Part shown: positions 9,209 to 17,500 of the stretch, in pieces | Layout: every line of letters begins with the position of its first letter | Numbering within the stretch: position 1 is the first letter of the stretch | Source: Pedobacter insulae | Lineage (GTDB): Bacteria > Bacteroidota > Bacteroidia > Sphingobacteriales > Sphingobacteriaceae | Direction: 5' to 3' | NCBI RefSeq assembly: GCF_900113525.1 | Contig: NZ_FOPP01000009.1 | Coordinates: 62,001-126,000 of the forward strand | Length of the DNA stretch: 64,000 nucleotides | Translations under genes and position numbers: made by a program | The notes under the pieces: generated by a model | Database searches by the model: none | Seen by the model: the letters and a program-made list of their open reading frames with translations, nothing else | Told to the model about the DNA's origin: nothing

Positions 9209-10357
9209 TTAATTGTCTTCCGATGAAACTATGATTTTCCTTCCTTTGCTTTTGAAATGAACATTATTCAGTTCTAGGATGGCGAAAACTTCCGACAGTT
9301 TGCTGGTTCTTGAAATCTCTCCATAGAATTTCTGATCGGTTATGTTTCCTTGATAGCTGATCTCCACGTCATACCAACGTGATACCTGTCGCATGATGCT
9401 TTGAACGTCATCCCCTTTGAAAGAGAACAGGTTGTCTTTCCAAGCGGTTTCCTGCGCTATGTCTACCGCTTTTTTTTGTATAGCTAAGTTTGAGCTGTTT
9501 AAATAAGCCTGCTCACCTGGTTTAATTAGGAGGGCGTCTTTTGCGGTCTCAACTTTCACGGAGCCTTCTAACAGGGTAGTTTTAATTCCGTCTTCATCTT
9601 CATAGCTATTGATGTTGAAATGCGTGCCCAACACGGTTATTTTTTGGTTTCGGCAACTCACAATAAATGGCATTTCTTTATTTTTTGTTACTTCGAAATA
9701 ACCTTCACCAGTAATTTCGACTTGCCTTTCTTTACCCTTGAAAATGGTCGGATACCTTAAACTAGAAGCAGCATTTAGCCACACATTGGATCCATCCGGC
9801 AGCACTACGTGATACTTTCCACCGTTTGGTATGGTTATCGTATTGTAGGTAACTACATCGGAAGAGAAGGTAGGGTTTGTTTTATATTCAATCTCACCGG
9901 CGTCATTTTTTGTGATGGTAAGTCCGTCCAATTGCACAATGGCACCATTTGTTGCAGTATCCAATAAAATCTCGGTGCCATCACCCAACTTTAAAATTGC
10001 TTTATCCGATCCTGCCGCAAAATCATTTGTTTTGCTAACCCGCTGATAGGGTTTTTGGCTAATCGTTAAATAGATGCTAATGGATAAAATCAGTAAAACA
10101 CTTGCCGCAGCAAAATACTTAACCCAGGGACGCAGCGAAAAGCTTTCGTTCGAACGATTGATCTCCTGATCAATCGCTGATTTAAGTTCCGTGTTAAGCG
10201 TTTCGTACATTTCCTGGTCATGCGAAGCAAAAAAGCTCTCTTTCTCTTCAAATACAGCATAATATTTTTCTAGAAAAGCAATTTCATCAGCAGTTGCTGT
10301 ACCTAGTCTATATCTTTCTAAGGCGATGCGCAGGTAATCTTTTTCCTTTTTTTCCAT
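9209..10357 (-). CDS. FecR-family anti-sigma/signal transducer
   Basis: A 382-aa inner-membrane regulator. A cytoplasmic N-terminal anti-sigma part (about 1-83) precedes one membrane helix (about 84-102, YFAAASVLLILSISIYL). The periplasmic FecR domain follows (about 165-270, with NGGKYHVVLPDGSNVWLNA and GEGYFEV), and a DUF4974 C-terminal domain (about 310-380) that resembles an STN fold. It holds the ECF sigma factor inactive until the STN domain of the occupied SusC transporter signals across the periplasm. It lies between the sigma gene and susC on the same strand, the standard FecI-FecR-SusC order. Confidence 0.92.
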   Translation of the reverse strand: MEKKEKDYLRIALERYRLGTATADEIAFLEKYYAVFEEKESFFASHDQEMYETLNTELKSAIDQEINRSNESFSLRPWVKYFAAASVLLILSISIYLTISQKPYQRVSKTNDFAAGSDKAILKLGDGTEILLDTATNGAIVQLDGLTITKNDAGEIEYKTNPTFSSDVVTYNTITIPNGGKYHVVLPDGSNVWLNAASSLRYPTIFKGKERQVEITGEGYFEVTKNKEMPFIVSCRNQKITVLGTHFNINSYEDEDGIKTTLLEGSVKVETAKDALLIKPGEQAYLNSSNLAIQKKAVDIAQETAWKDNLFSFKGDDVQSIMRQVSRWYDVEISYQGNITDQKFYGEISRTSKLSEVFAILELNNVHFKSKGRKIIVSSEDN

Positions 10358-10476
10358 TATTCAATGATTGAAATTGGTCTTAATTCCCTAATCAATAAGG
10401 AACGCTATAAAGTAAAGAGTTTAAAAAAAGACAATGCGCCCACGCGAATGGAAAAAAATATTTTCAATTAGGGTGT

Positions 10477-10506
10477 CGTCATTGCGAGCATAGCGAAGCA
10501 ATGACG
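10477..10506. repeat. Short copy of an interspersed palindromic repeat
   Basis: A 30-base element with 9-base inverted ends (CGTCATTGC and GCAATGACG) around GAGCATAGCGAA. It is a short relative of the perfect 34-bp inverted repeat at 26434-26508, and a half copy lies at 51103-51117. It occupies the gap between the FecR and sigma factor genes. Confidence 0.7.
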
Positions 10507-10520
10507 GAAAACACGCAAAT

Positions 10521-11108
10521 TTACCGCAGGGAAGAAAGGTAATAGCCCACCACAAAGAAAGTGAACAACGAAGCCCTCAACGTAGCCAAAGAGCGGCCCA
10601 GTAAATTGCGAACTGTTTTTGGTGATATTCCCAGCGCTTCAGCAATTTCTTGACTGCTCATGTCTTGCTCAAAACGCATTTTGAAGATTTGTTGTTGTTG
10701 AGGTGGAAGCGTAGCAACCAATTGAGCAAAGCTCTCAACAAATTCCTTATAGAGGAGGTGTTGGTCGGCGTGAATTGGGTCTTGTTCTTCATGAGCGGCG
10801 TCAGCGTTCGAAACAAATTTATTCGATTGTTCAAAATGTTTAAAAACACCGTTTCGGGCTGCAACGAATAAGTAGCTCTTTATTTGTTTAATGGGAGATT
10901 TAGTGCGTCTTTGCCATAATTGCACAAAAACTTCCTGGGCAATATCCTTAGCATCATCTACACTTTCAACACGTTTGTAGGCAGCATCAAACACCATTTT
11001 CCAATGCCTGTTGTAAAGCAGGTCAAATGCCGTCCTATTTCCATTGGCTAATTCATTAAGTAACTCAGAATCCTCTGCCTCGTGAAGATTTTCCACTGCC
11101 ATTCTCAT
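10521..11108 (-). CDS. ECF-type RNA polymerase sigma factor (FecI-like)
   Basis: A 195-aa sigma-70 family factor of the extracytoplasmic function class. Region 2 lies at about 25-95 (LYNRHWKMVFDAAYKRV, DAKDIAQEVFVQLW) and region 4 at about 130-185 (LPPQQQQIFKMRFEQ, then the HTH SSQEIAEALGISPKTVRNL). There is no region 3 and no C-terminal extension beyond a short hydrophobic tail (FTFFVVGYYL). It should direct transcription of the FecR-SusC-SusD operon and is controlled by the FecR at 9209. A second start (M3) is possible. Sigma genes of this size before FecR are typical of the expanded Bacteroidota set. Confidence 0.93.
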   Translation of the reverse strand: MRMAVENLHEAEDSELLNELANGNRTAFDLLYNRHWKMVFDAAYKRVESVDDAKDIAQEVFVQLWQRRTKSPIKQIKSYLFVAARNGVFKHFEQSNKFVSNADAAHEEQDPIHADQHLLYKEFVESFAQLVATLPPQQQQIFKMRFEQDMSSQEIAEALGISPKTVRNLLGRSLATLRASLFTFFVVGYYLSSLR

Positions 11109-11143
11109 ATCTTCAAAGCTAAAAATAATTCGCTTAACATATT

Positions 11144-11166
11144 CTTAGTGTTCTGATAACACTAAG
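11144..11166 (-). other. Hairpin between protease and sigma factor genes
   Basis: CTTAGTGTT (11144-11152) and AACACTAAG (11158-11166) form a perfect 9-bp stem with a 5-base loop. It lies 18 bases after the protease stop and 35 bases before the sigma factor start on the same strand. It may be the protease terminator (no close T-run) or an operator in the sigma promoter. Confidence 0.5.
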
Positions 11167-11184
11167 ACGTGAATGTACGGATTA

Positions 11185-12843
11185 TTAGCGAATTGAGGTA
11201 GCTTTCTCTAAAAAGCTGATAATAACAGGCGTAGGCAAACCTAAAGCCACAGCTCTGCTGTATCTAGCAATAGTAATACCAAGCAGGTTCCCATGGATAT
11301 CTACAATCGGGGCGCCGCATTGTGTGGGAAGAATAATAGCATCATGCACAAAAACAGCAGGAAAGCCATCGCGACGGGTCGAATTTCCACCAGCAAATTT
11401 ATCAACCGGATGGTTGGAAGGTACAAAAGCCCGATCTATTAAGGGAATTTGTTGCTCATGTTGCTTTCCTGCACTTCTCCACACCACTTGTACCTGCTCT
11501 CCGGCCCAAAACTTGGCAAGTGTTGGCGTAAAATCACTGGCCTGATGCAAAATAATACCATTGATACTTAAAATGGAATCACCTGCTTTGATCCCCGCCC
11601 GGGCCGCCGGAGTTCCTGGCTTAATGACCGAGACTGTGGCAGGTGTAGACTTATATAACACTGCGATACCAAGATAGGGGATGCTGCTAGATTTGGGTAG
11701 GGTGATGTTTGTGCCCCCAACGATGCTATGTTCTTGTTTTCCATCGTGAAATAATGAAGTTACGAAGGTGCCGATATTGGGGATTACCGATTGGCCAGCC
11801 TCAATCTTAAAACCACCCTGCTGCTTTTCAACAGACTTAAGTAATACTAAATCATTTTCTGGATCTCTATATACAACTTCAATTTTAGATCCTTTGCTAT
11901 TAACCATTGTTAAAGAACCAGTGAGTAAACTACTTTTCCCAATCATCCATTGTGATTTTTTCCCCCTGGCGTCTTTAAAATTGAGCAAAGTTGCCTCTGC
12001 AGTTGTTTTTTTATCATCTACCATCGACTGAACCAAAACTACGTTATTGGCCAATTTGGAGTGTTTAAGAAATGATCTGCTTAATGATGGGCTCGCTATA
12101 GCACCTGCATTTACCGTCAAACTGTCTGCAGCTGGGTACACAGCATAATTTTTTTCTTCATGAAGTGCCGTCCAATATTTTCGGAATACATCAATCGGTA
12201 CTTCGAAGTTCATGGTTTCGGACACATCGATAGCACTGTGGATCCCAATCACTTTTCCGTCGATATCAAATAATGGTCCGCCCGAATCACCCGGCTCCAT
12301 TTTGCAACTTGATTGGATAAACCCATATTGATTTTTGGGGTCAACAATTTGTCCAAATCTGATAGTAGGAAGCTCTTGGTTCAGTTTTTCGGGATAAGAG
12401 ATACTGATGCATGGTGCCGTTTGAATTAAGTTGCTCGAGTTACCTAATTCGGCGAAGGGGAAAGGCCCATTTTCCATCAATTGTAACATTCCAACATCTG
12501 GAATGCCGCGACTCTCTGCGAGGTCAATTCTTCCCAAAGCCTTTGCCATAGCGGTTCGCCCATCCGGGAAAAATACTTTATAAGTTTGCCCCGGCGAAAC
12601 CGTGTGTGCTGCGGTAAGGATTACTCCATCTTTGGTAACCACTACACCACTAAACTGTGCAGAATTGCGTTCATTCTTCGTTACATCGAAACCCCATAAA
12701 CGTACACTTGCAGGATAAACTTTCTTAATTGCCTCAATTGTCTTTTGCTGAAGCTCTTTGGATGCAGGCTGTGCGAAAACAGAAGAACTTAATGCTAAGC
12801 TCAAGAACCACACTGTTATTTGCCGTAAGTTCAAGTTATTCAT
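11185..12843 (-). CDS. HtrA-like trypsin-fold serine protease with PDZ and a degenerate second protease domain
   Basis: A 552-aa periplasmic protein with signal peptide (cleaved near SVFAQP). The first trypsin-like domain has an intact triad: His80 in LTAAH, Asp116 in GIPDVGML and Ser187 in GDSGGP. A second protease-like domain starts near 255 (NNVVLVQSM). It holds the Asp region (DPENDLVLLKS), an inserted PDZ domain at about 395-465 (PGTPAARAGIKAGDSILSI), and a C-terminal TQCGAPIVDIHGNLLGI where GDSGGP would lie, so Cys509 replaces the serine. No catalytic histidine is visible in that half. The role is probably envelope protein quality control, with the second half as a scaffold or substrate-binding unit. 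No operon partner is evident. Confidence 0.82.
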   Translation of the reverse strand: MNNLNLRQITVWFLSLALSSSVFAQPASKELQQKTIEAIKKVYPASVRLWGFDVTKNERNSAQFSGVVVTKDGVILTAAHTVSPGQTYKVFFPDGRTAMAKALGRIDLAESRGIPDVGMLQLMENGPFPFAELGNSSNLIQTAPCISISYPEKLNQELPTIRFGQIVDPKNQYGFIQSSCKMEPGDSGGPLFDIDGKVIGIHSAIDVSETMNFEVPIDVFRKYWTALHEEKNYAVYPAADSLTVNAGAIASPSLSRSFLKHSKLANNVVLVQSMVDDKKTTAEATLLNFKDARGKKSQWMIGKSSLLTGSLTMVNSKGSKIEVVYRDPENDLVLLKSVEKQQGGFKIEAGQSVIPNIGTFVTSLFHDGKQEHSIVGGTNITLPKSSSIPYLGIAVLYKSTPATVSVIKPGTPAARAGIKAGDSILSINGIILHQASDFTPTLAKFWAGEQVQVVWRSAGKQHEQQIPLIDRAFVPSNHPVDKFAGGNSTRRDGFPAVFVHDAIILPTQCGAPIVDIHGNLLGITIARYSRAVALGLPTPVIISFLEKATSIR

Positions 12844-12995
12844 TTAGTATTTTTTGCAACCGCAATTTTAAAGCACTCTACTGCCAAAATATGGCAACCA
12901 TGTTTCCTGGGTACTTCATTAAAAATAAAATAAGGCCCGATGGGCTATTTCAATAGTTTTTAACTCCTATAGATAGAAATAAAATGTAAAAAACA

Positions 12996-13232
12996 ATGAG
13001 AAGCAAGATCAATCTTTATGAAAGCTTAGATTACCTCATTTCATCGAACCGAACAGGAACCAGAAAGCAGCTTGCCCTGAAGTTTGGTGTGAGCGAACGA
13101 ACAATCAGTAGATACATAGAAATGATGAACGAGAATGGCGCAGCGGTAAAGTACAATCGCCATAAGCGTAGCTTCTGCTATGAAAAACCTGGTAGATTTG
13201 TTGTGTTATTGGAATTTCGGTCTAAGGTTTAA
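12996..13232 (+). CDS. Small HTH-domain DNA-binding protein
   Basis: A 78-aa protein made almost wholly of a winged-HTH: YESLDYLISSNRTGTRKQLA, then the recognition part GVSERTISRYIEMM and the wing YNRHKRSFCYEKPGRF. Short stand-alone HTH proteins ending in a YYYE.PGRF-like wing are common in Bacteroidota and of unknown function. It has no sensor domain. It precedes the RibD-type reductase gene by about 70 bases on the same strand and could control it. Confidence 0.72.
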   Translation: MRSKINLYESLDYLISSNRTGTRKQLALKFGVSERTISRYIEMMNENGAAVKYNRHKRSFCYEKPGRFVVLLEFRSKV

Positions 13233-13253
13233 TTTAGATTTAAAGCGCTAATT

Positions 13254-13274
13254 TACTAAATATTTTAGTATTTT
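13254..13274 (+). promoter_or_regulatory. Palindrome and promoter-like box before the reductase gene
   Basis: TACTAAA (13254-13260) and TTTAGTA (13264-13270) form a perfect inverted repeat with 3-base centre, overlapping a TATTTTG sequence close to the Bacteroidota -7 box TAnnTTTG. If this is the promoter, transcription starts near 13281 and translation must begin at ATG 13302, not at ATG 13278. Confidence 0.45.
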
Positions 13275-13301
13275 GCAATGCCAATTAAAAACATTAACGA
13301 T

Positions 13302-13838
13302 ATGAGAAAGCTAATATTAGGACTTGCCATTACGCTGGATGGATACATTGAAGGATCGAATGGGGAATATGACTGGTGCTTTACCGACCAGGATTATGGA
13401 CTGAACGATTTTTTTAAACGCATAGACGCCATGTTCATAGGTCGTAAAAGCTATGAAATTGCACAACAGTATGCGGAAAATAATAATGGAGAAAGCATAC
13501 CTGGCATGCCCCCGCTTAAAGAATACGTCTTTTCTACAACTTTGAAAACCGTGAAGGATGGCTCGGTATTAATTTCAGAAGATAGCATGGCAGCGGCAAG
13601 GCGGATTAAATCCCAGCCTGGTAAAGATATCTGGCTCTATGGGGGAGCATCTCTTACTGAGGCAATGATGAACGAAGGGTTGGTCGACGAATTATGGTTG
13701 TCTGTACACCCAATCCTCCTTGGTAATGGAAAGTTGTTATTCCATCAACAGGATCAACGAGTTAAATTAACACTCCTCGAAAGTAAAACCTACGAAACTG
13801 GATTAGTTTCATTGCGCTATCGCATCGAAAATAAATAA
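13302..13838 (+). CDS. RibD C-terminal / dihydrofolate reductase-like family protein
   Basis: A 178-aa reductase-fold protein. MRKLILGLAITLDGYIEG is the typical start of the family, so ATG 13302 is preferred over the in-frame ATG 13278, which would add eight residues (MPIKNIND) across the promoter-like box. Further family marks are DAMFIGRKSYE, YVFSTTL and the nucleotide-binding IWLYGGASL followed by LVDELWLSVHPILLGNG. Members bind NADPH; the substrate of this stand-alone type is unknown, and true folate reduction is not implied. Two bases separate its stop from the convergent DeoR-like gene. Confidence 0.85.
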   Translation: MRKLILGLAITLDGYIEGSNGEYDWCFTDQDYGLNDFFKRIDAMFIGRKSYEIAQQYAENNNGESIPGMPPLKEYVFSTTLKTVKDGSVLISEDSMAAARRIKSQPGKDIWLYGGASLTEAMMNEGLVDELWLSVHPILLGNGKLLFHQQDQRVKLTLLESKTYETGLVSLRYRIENK

Positions 13839-13839
13839 T

Positions 13840-14412
13840 TTAGATAAAAACAGGTGTCAGTTGTCCTTTTTGTAAAAAGGCAGCCTGGTATGCTTTCAAT
13901 TTCTTATCACTTTTATCCAGTTCCGTTACGAGGTAGTCGATCTCATTAAGTTTCGCTACCCTCGTTTTAAGGGAAGTATTTAATCGCTCTGCATAACAAA
14001 GAATAGCCGATCTTTGGGCAGCGTTTAGCATTGCCTTTTTTAATTGGCTAATTGCTAATTCACTATCAGTTAAGCCGTTTTTAGGATGTAGTCCATTTGC
14101 TTCTACTATACATAAGTCGGCCTTGATTTCAGTAATTTGGTTAATCACATGCCCACCAAAAGTAATCTTGGCGTCTTTAGAAAATAGCCCCCCAATTAAC
14201 ACCACTTCTAGGTTTTGAAACTTAGTTAGTTCAACAGCTACAAGTGGACTAATGGTGAAAAAAGTTGCAACTAGCGTTTCTGGAAGTTGTTTTACTAGTT
14301 CAATTGCAATATCACCACCCCCAATTAAGATGACCATCTCATCTTGGATAAGGGGAACTATCTTTTTGGCAATATTTATTTTAGCCTCTTTAACACAAAT
14401 AGTTAATAACAT
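13840..14412 (-). CDS. DeoR-family sensor domain protein lacking the HTH
   Basis: A 190-aa protein matching the C-terminal effector (DeoRC) domain: INIAKKIVPLIQDEMVILIG, NLEVVLIGGLFSKDAKITFG, then CIVEANGLHPKNGLTDSE. In whole DeoR regulators a 55-70-aa winged HTH precedes this domain; here an in-frame TAA lies seven codons before the ATG and no HTH is encoded in any frame just upstream. Two motif positions differ from typical members (GGGDIAIELV where GSGTTTLELA is usual). It could be a truncated regulator or a free-standing sugar-phosphate-binding protein. It is the first gene downstream of the RHS gene, where a toxin immunity gene would be expected, but nothing in it suggests immunity. Confidence 0.62.
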   Translation of the reverse strand: MLLTICVKEAKINIAKKIVPLIQDEMVILIGGGDIAIELVKQLPETLVATFFTISPLVAVELTKFQNLEVVLIGGLFSKDAKITFGGHVINQITEIKADLCIVEANGLHPKNGLTDSELAISQLKKAMLNAAQRSAILCYAERLNTSLKTRVAKLNEIDYLVTELDKSDKKLKAYQAAFLQKGQLTPVFI

Positions 14413-14536
14413 AAGTACCTCATTTTCTACTTACAAGACAGTAAAAACGTGTGACTTACTTATTCACCTTTAAAAAATAACGGTTCTCAATTCGCAAATG
14501 GAAGTCGTAAATTGAGAACCGACTGTTTACAGCGTG

Positions 14537-17500
14537 CTATTTGGCCGAAGGCCTGGTTTCATTAGGGTGAGATGCATTTGGAGGTGACGATGAACTTAAC
14601 AGCCAAGGTATAGTAGCTAAGCCTGCCAAAGCAAGGGATTCGGCAAGCAAGTAACTTCTTTCGGTAGCTGGCCCAGCAACCCTATTCCCTAATGAACGCC
14701 AAGCGTAGCTTGGCAGTAAACCACGTAATCCAAATTCGGCATAATAACCCCTTGTTTCCATTAAGAATGCTGCGAGGCCCCTGCCCGGTAATCTGCTATA
14801 ATTCGCTAAATAAGCTAACTGAGGGTAATTTACAAAATCAGCGGCATGTTGCATCTCATGGCTTACCACATTTGCATAAGTGCTGCCGATAGGGTTTGCA
14901 ACAACATCTACTGTGGGATTAAAAACTGGTCTTTGCAGACCAAGCTTACCCAGCCAGCCAGTTTCTGGAACTAAAGTTAGGCCCCCTCTAGTTACCCCAT
15001 TTGCCCCTCCCAAAGATCCATTAGGAACCGTAGAGGGAGTTGGCATAGCTGCCCGGCCTTCTGAAACTGCCGGCGATAATAATCCGAATCCACGAAATAC
15101 TACCCCTATTGTACCACCCGCCACATAATCAGTGGCAATTGTTCCAGGCGAAACTGGATCTACATATTCAGGGAACATACTATTAAATCCATGCCTTCCG
15201 ATTCCTCCCGAAACAGCACTTGAAGTGCCATATAATACAAAGGTTTGTGTAGCCGTTAATGTGGTAGCTGCAGCCCCCGTTCCAGTGGCAAATATGCCAG
15301 TACCTCCGGCGGCTAAAACTAGCTCACCTCCAACTATTGCTGCACCGCCAATAATGGCTCCACCAAAGGTATTGGCTAATGGCCTCCAAATACCTGCGGC
15401 GCCCTCGTACCTGTCGGGATGTTCTGTAGCATCATAAACACTATAACCTGCACCCAGCAGTGCACCACCAATAACGAACGCGGCAACGATAAATGGGATA
15501 ATAGCGCCATTCGGGTCTATGTTGTTGATAGGGTCTTGGGCAGCATAGCCGTAAAGCGATGATGAGTCTGCGTATCCCTTTGGATCAATTGATAGAAATA
15601 AGCCATTAACCGGGTTCATTAATCTTCTTTTTGAAAGATATAAACCTGATAGGGCTAAATAGTGCTGACCCCCATATATCGGTTCTATACCCAATGCCGA
15701 ATTGGTAATCGTTACCCCAGTTGCGTTAAATAGAGTAGGAGCTCCAAACGATTGATAACGATAGGTTTCAACTAAGTTTCCAGTCACATCTGCTACGCCG
15801 ATTAAATTATAGCGGCTATCGAACAAGGTATAATGCGTGCCCAATGCAGTATGATAAGCGATTGGCACACCAGTGCCTGGATGAAGAGTGATTTGCCTTT
15901 GCGCTGTTCCATTTTCATTTATCTGCTCCACAAATCCACCTAAATAATGATATGATTTTACAGGCTGCCCAGCTTCTTTCACCTCACTTGGCCTACCAAA
16001 AGCATCATAAGTAAATTCAGTAATTGTATTAACACCCGATTTAATTGTGACTATTCTGCCTAATGTATCAGCTACATAGCTAAATGAACCGTCGGATTTT
16101 AAAGTGCCATCTGGATGATGCGTATAAGGACTCGTACCATCATGTTGAATTCTATGTCCGGATAGGTACATGTAGTTTTTATCTGGAACACCTGTTTCTG
16201 TACGTTTCGTCCGGGCATCTGCAGAATTGTAGGAGAAGTTTTCAGTGTGAGGTGCTACTGCTGCTGCCAGCATAACAGCATTGATAGCGGCATTATGTTC
16301 AGCCTGCGTAACCGCGTTTGAGATCGCAACATTAAACGAATCTTTGGTAGCTACGAGCCGATACTTATTGTCAAATTCAAAATAGCTGATTTTAGAATTT
16401 TGACCCAGTAATGCTTCCACTTTTTTAAGCCCAGCCATGTTGTAACGATATTTAACAACTTCGTTGATGGTACTACTTGTCATCGCTATATTGGTAAGCC
16501 TTTTACGCTCATCGTAAGTGTTTGATACAGATAGCCCACCTTGGTAAATAGCTTCGCCAAAGGCATTTGGACCACTTATTTTAAAGGAAGCAATTAAACT
16601 GTTACCGCTTCCCAATACTCCATTAGTTGTTTCTTCAATGCTGGTAAGGATGCCATTTAGGTTATGGGATAATTTTTCTGTTCGTCCATCGGGCCATGAT
16701 TTTTCAACAGTACCCAAGGCATCGTCGTACTTACAGGCCATGGTTATCCCAAGGGTTGTTTCCGATAAAAGACGGCCAATGCTATCATATTTTCTAGCTA
16801 CAGTTGCTGTGCCAGCTTTTGCATCAAGCACGTTATTTAAGCCGTCATACCTAAATTCATGCGTGGCTACTGGAGTTAATGGTGCCGGTGATACAGTGTT
16901 TTCGATCTTTGAAACTCTATTTGCAAGATCATAGGTGTAAGCAAACTCCGCCCCACTAACCATTTGTTCTTTAATGATTTGATTGTTGGCACTGTACTCT
17001 TTACGACTCGAAAAGCCATTTGGGTAATTGATCTGGATGTTTCTGCCAACGGAATCATAGTGATAGGTAGATACCTCGGCAGTTGGATCGGTAAAACTTA
17101 CCATGCGCGACATGCTGTCGAATGTCCATTCTTGTACAATAGTTAAACCCCCATCGTCTTTTACCTCCCTGATTTTATCGTTGAAAGAATTAAAAGTATT
17201 GGTTAAAACCATACCCAAATAATCGGTTTGCCGCACTAATAAGTTCCTGTCATCATATTCAGAAACTACATTAGCACCATCTGGCTCAATGAGTTGAGTT
17301 CTTCTATTCCTTGTATCGTATTTAAACTGTTTAGTTACTATCGAAACACTTCCATTAGGCTCTAGATGATGACTGTCAGTTTTAATTAGATTTCCAGCCT
17401 TGTCAAAAGTGTTGTGTTGCGCATTTCCTTCGGCATCTGTGGTAACCGTTGGTCGGCCTACGCCATCATAGCTGGTGGTTGTCACGCCACCTCTGTTATT

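Noticed and set aside
13278..13301. Upstream start ATG for the RibD-type reductase
   Set aside because: It would lie inside the probable promoter, and the family normally begins at the methionine encoded at 13302.
12996..14412. Idea that the small HTH protein and the DeoR-like sensor are two halves of one split regulator
   Set aside because: They are on opposite strands, and the HTH has its own complete wing and a known stand-alone form in Bacteroidota.
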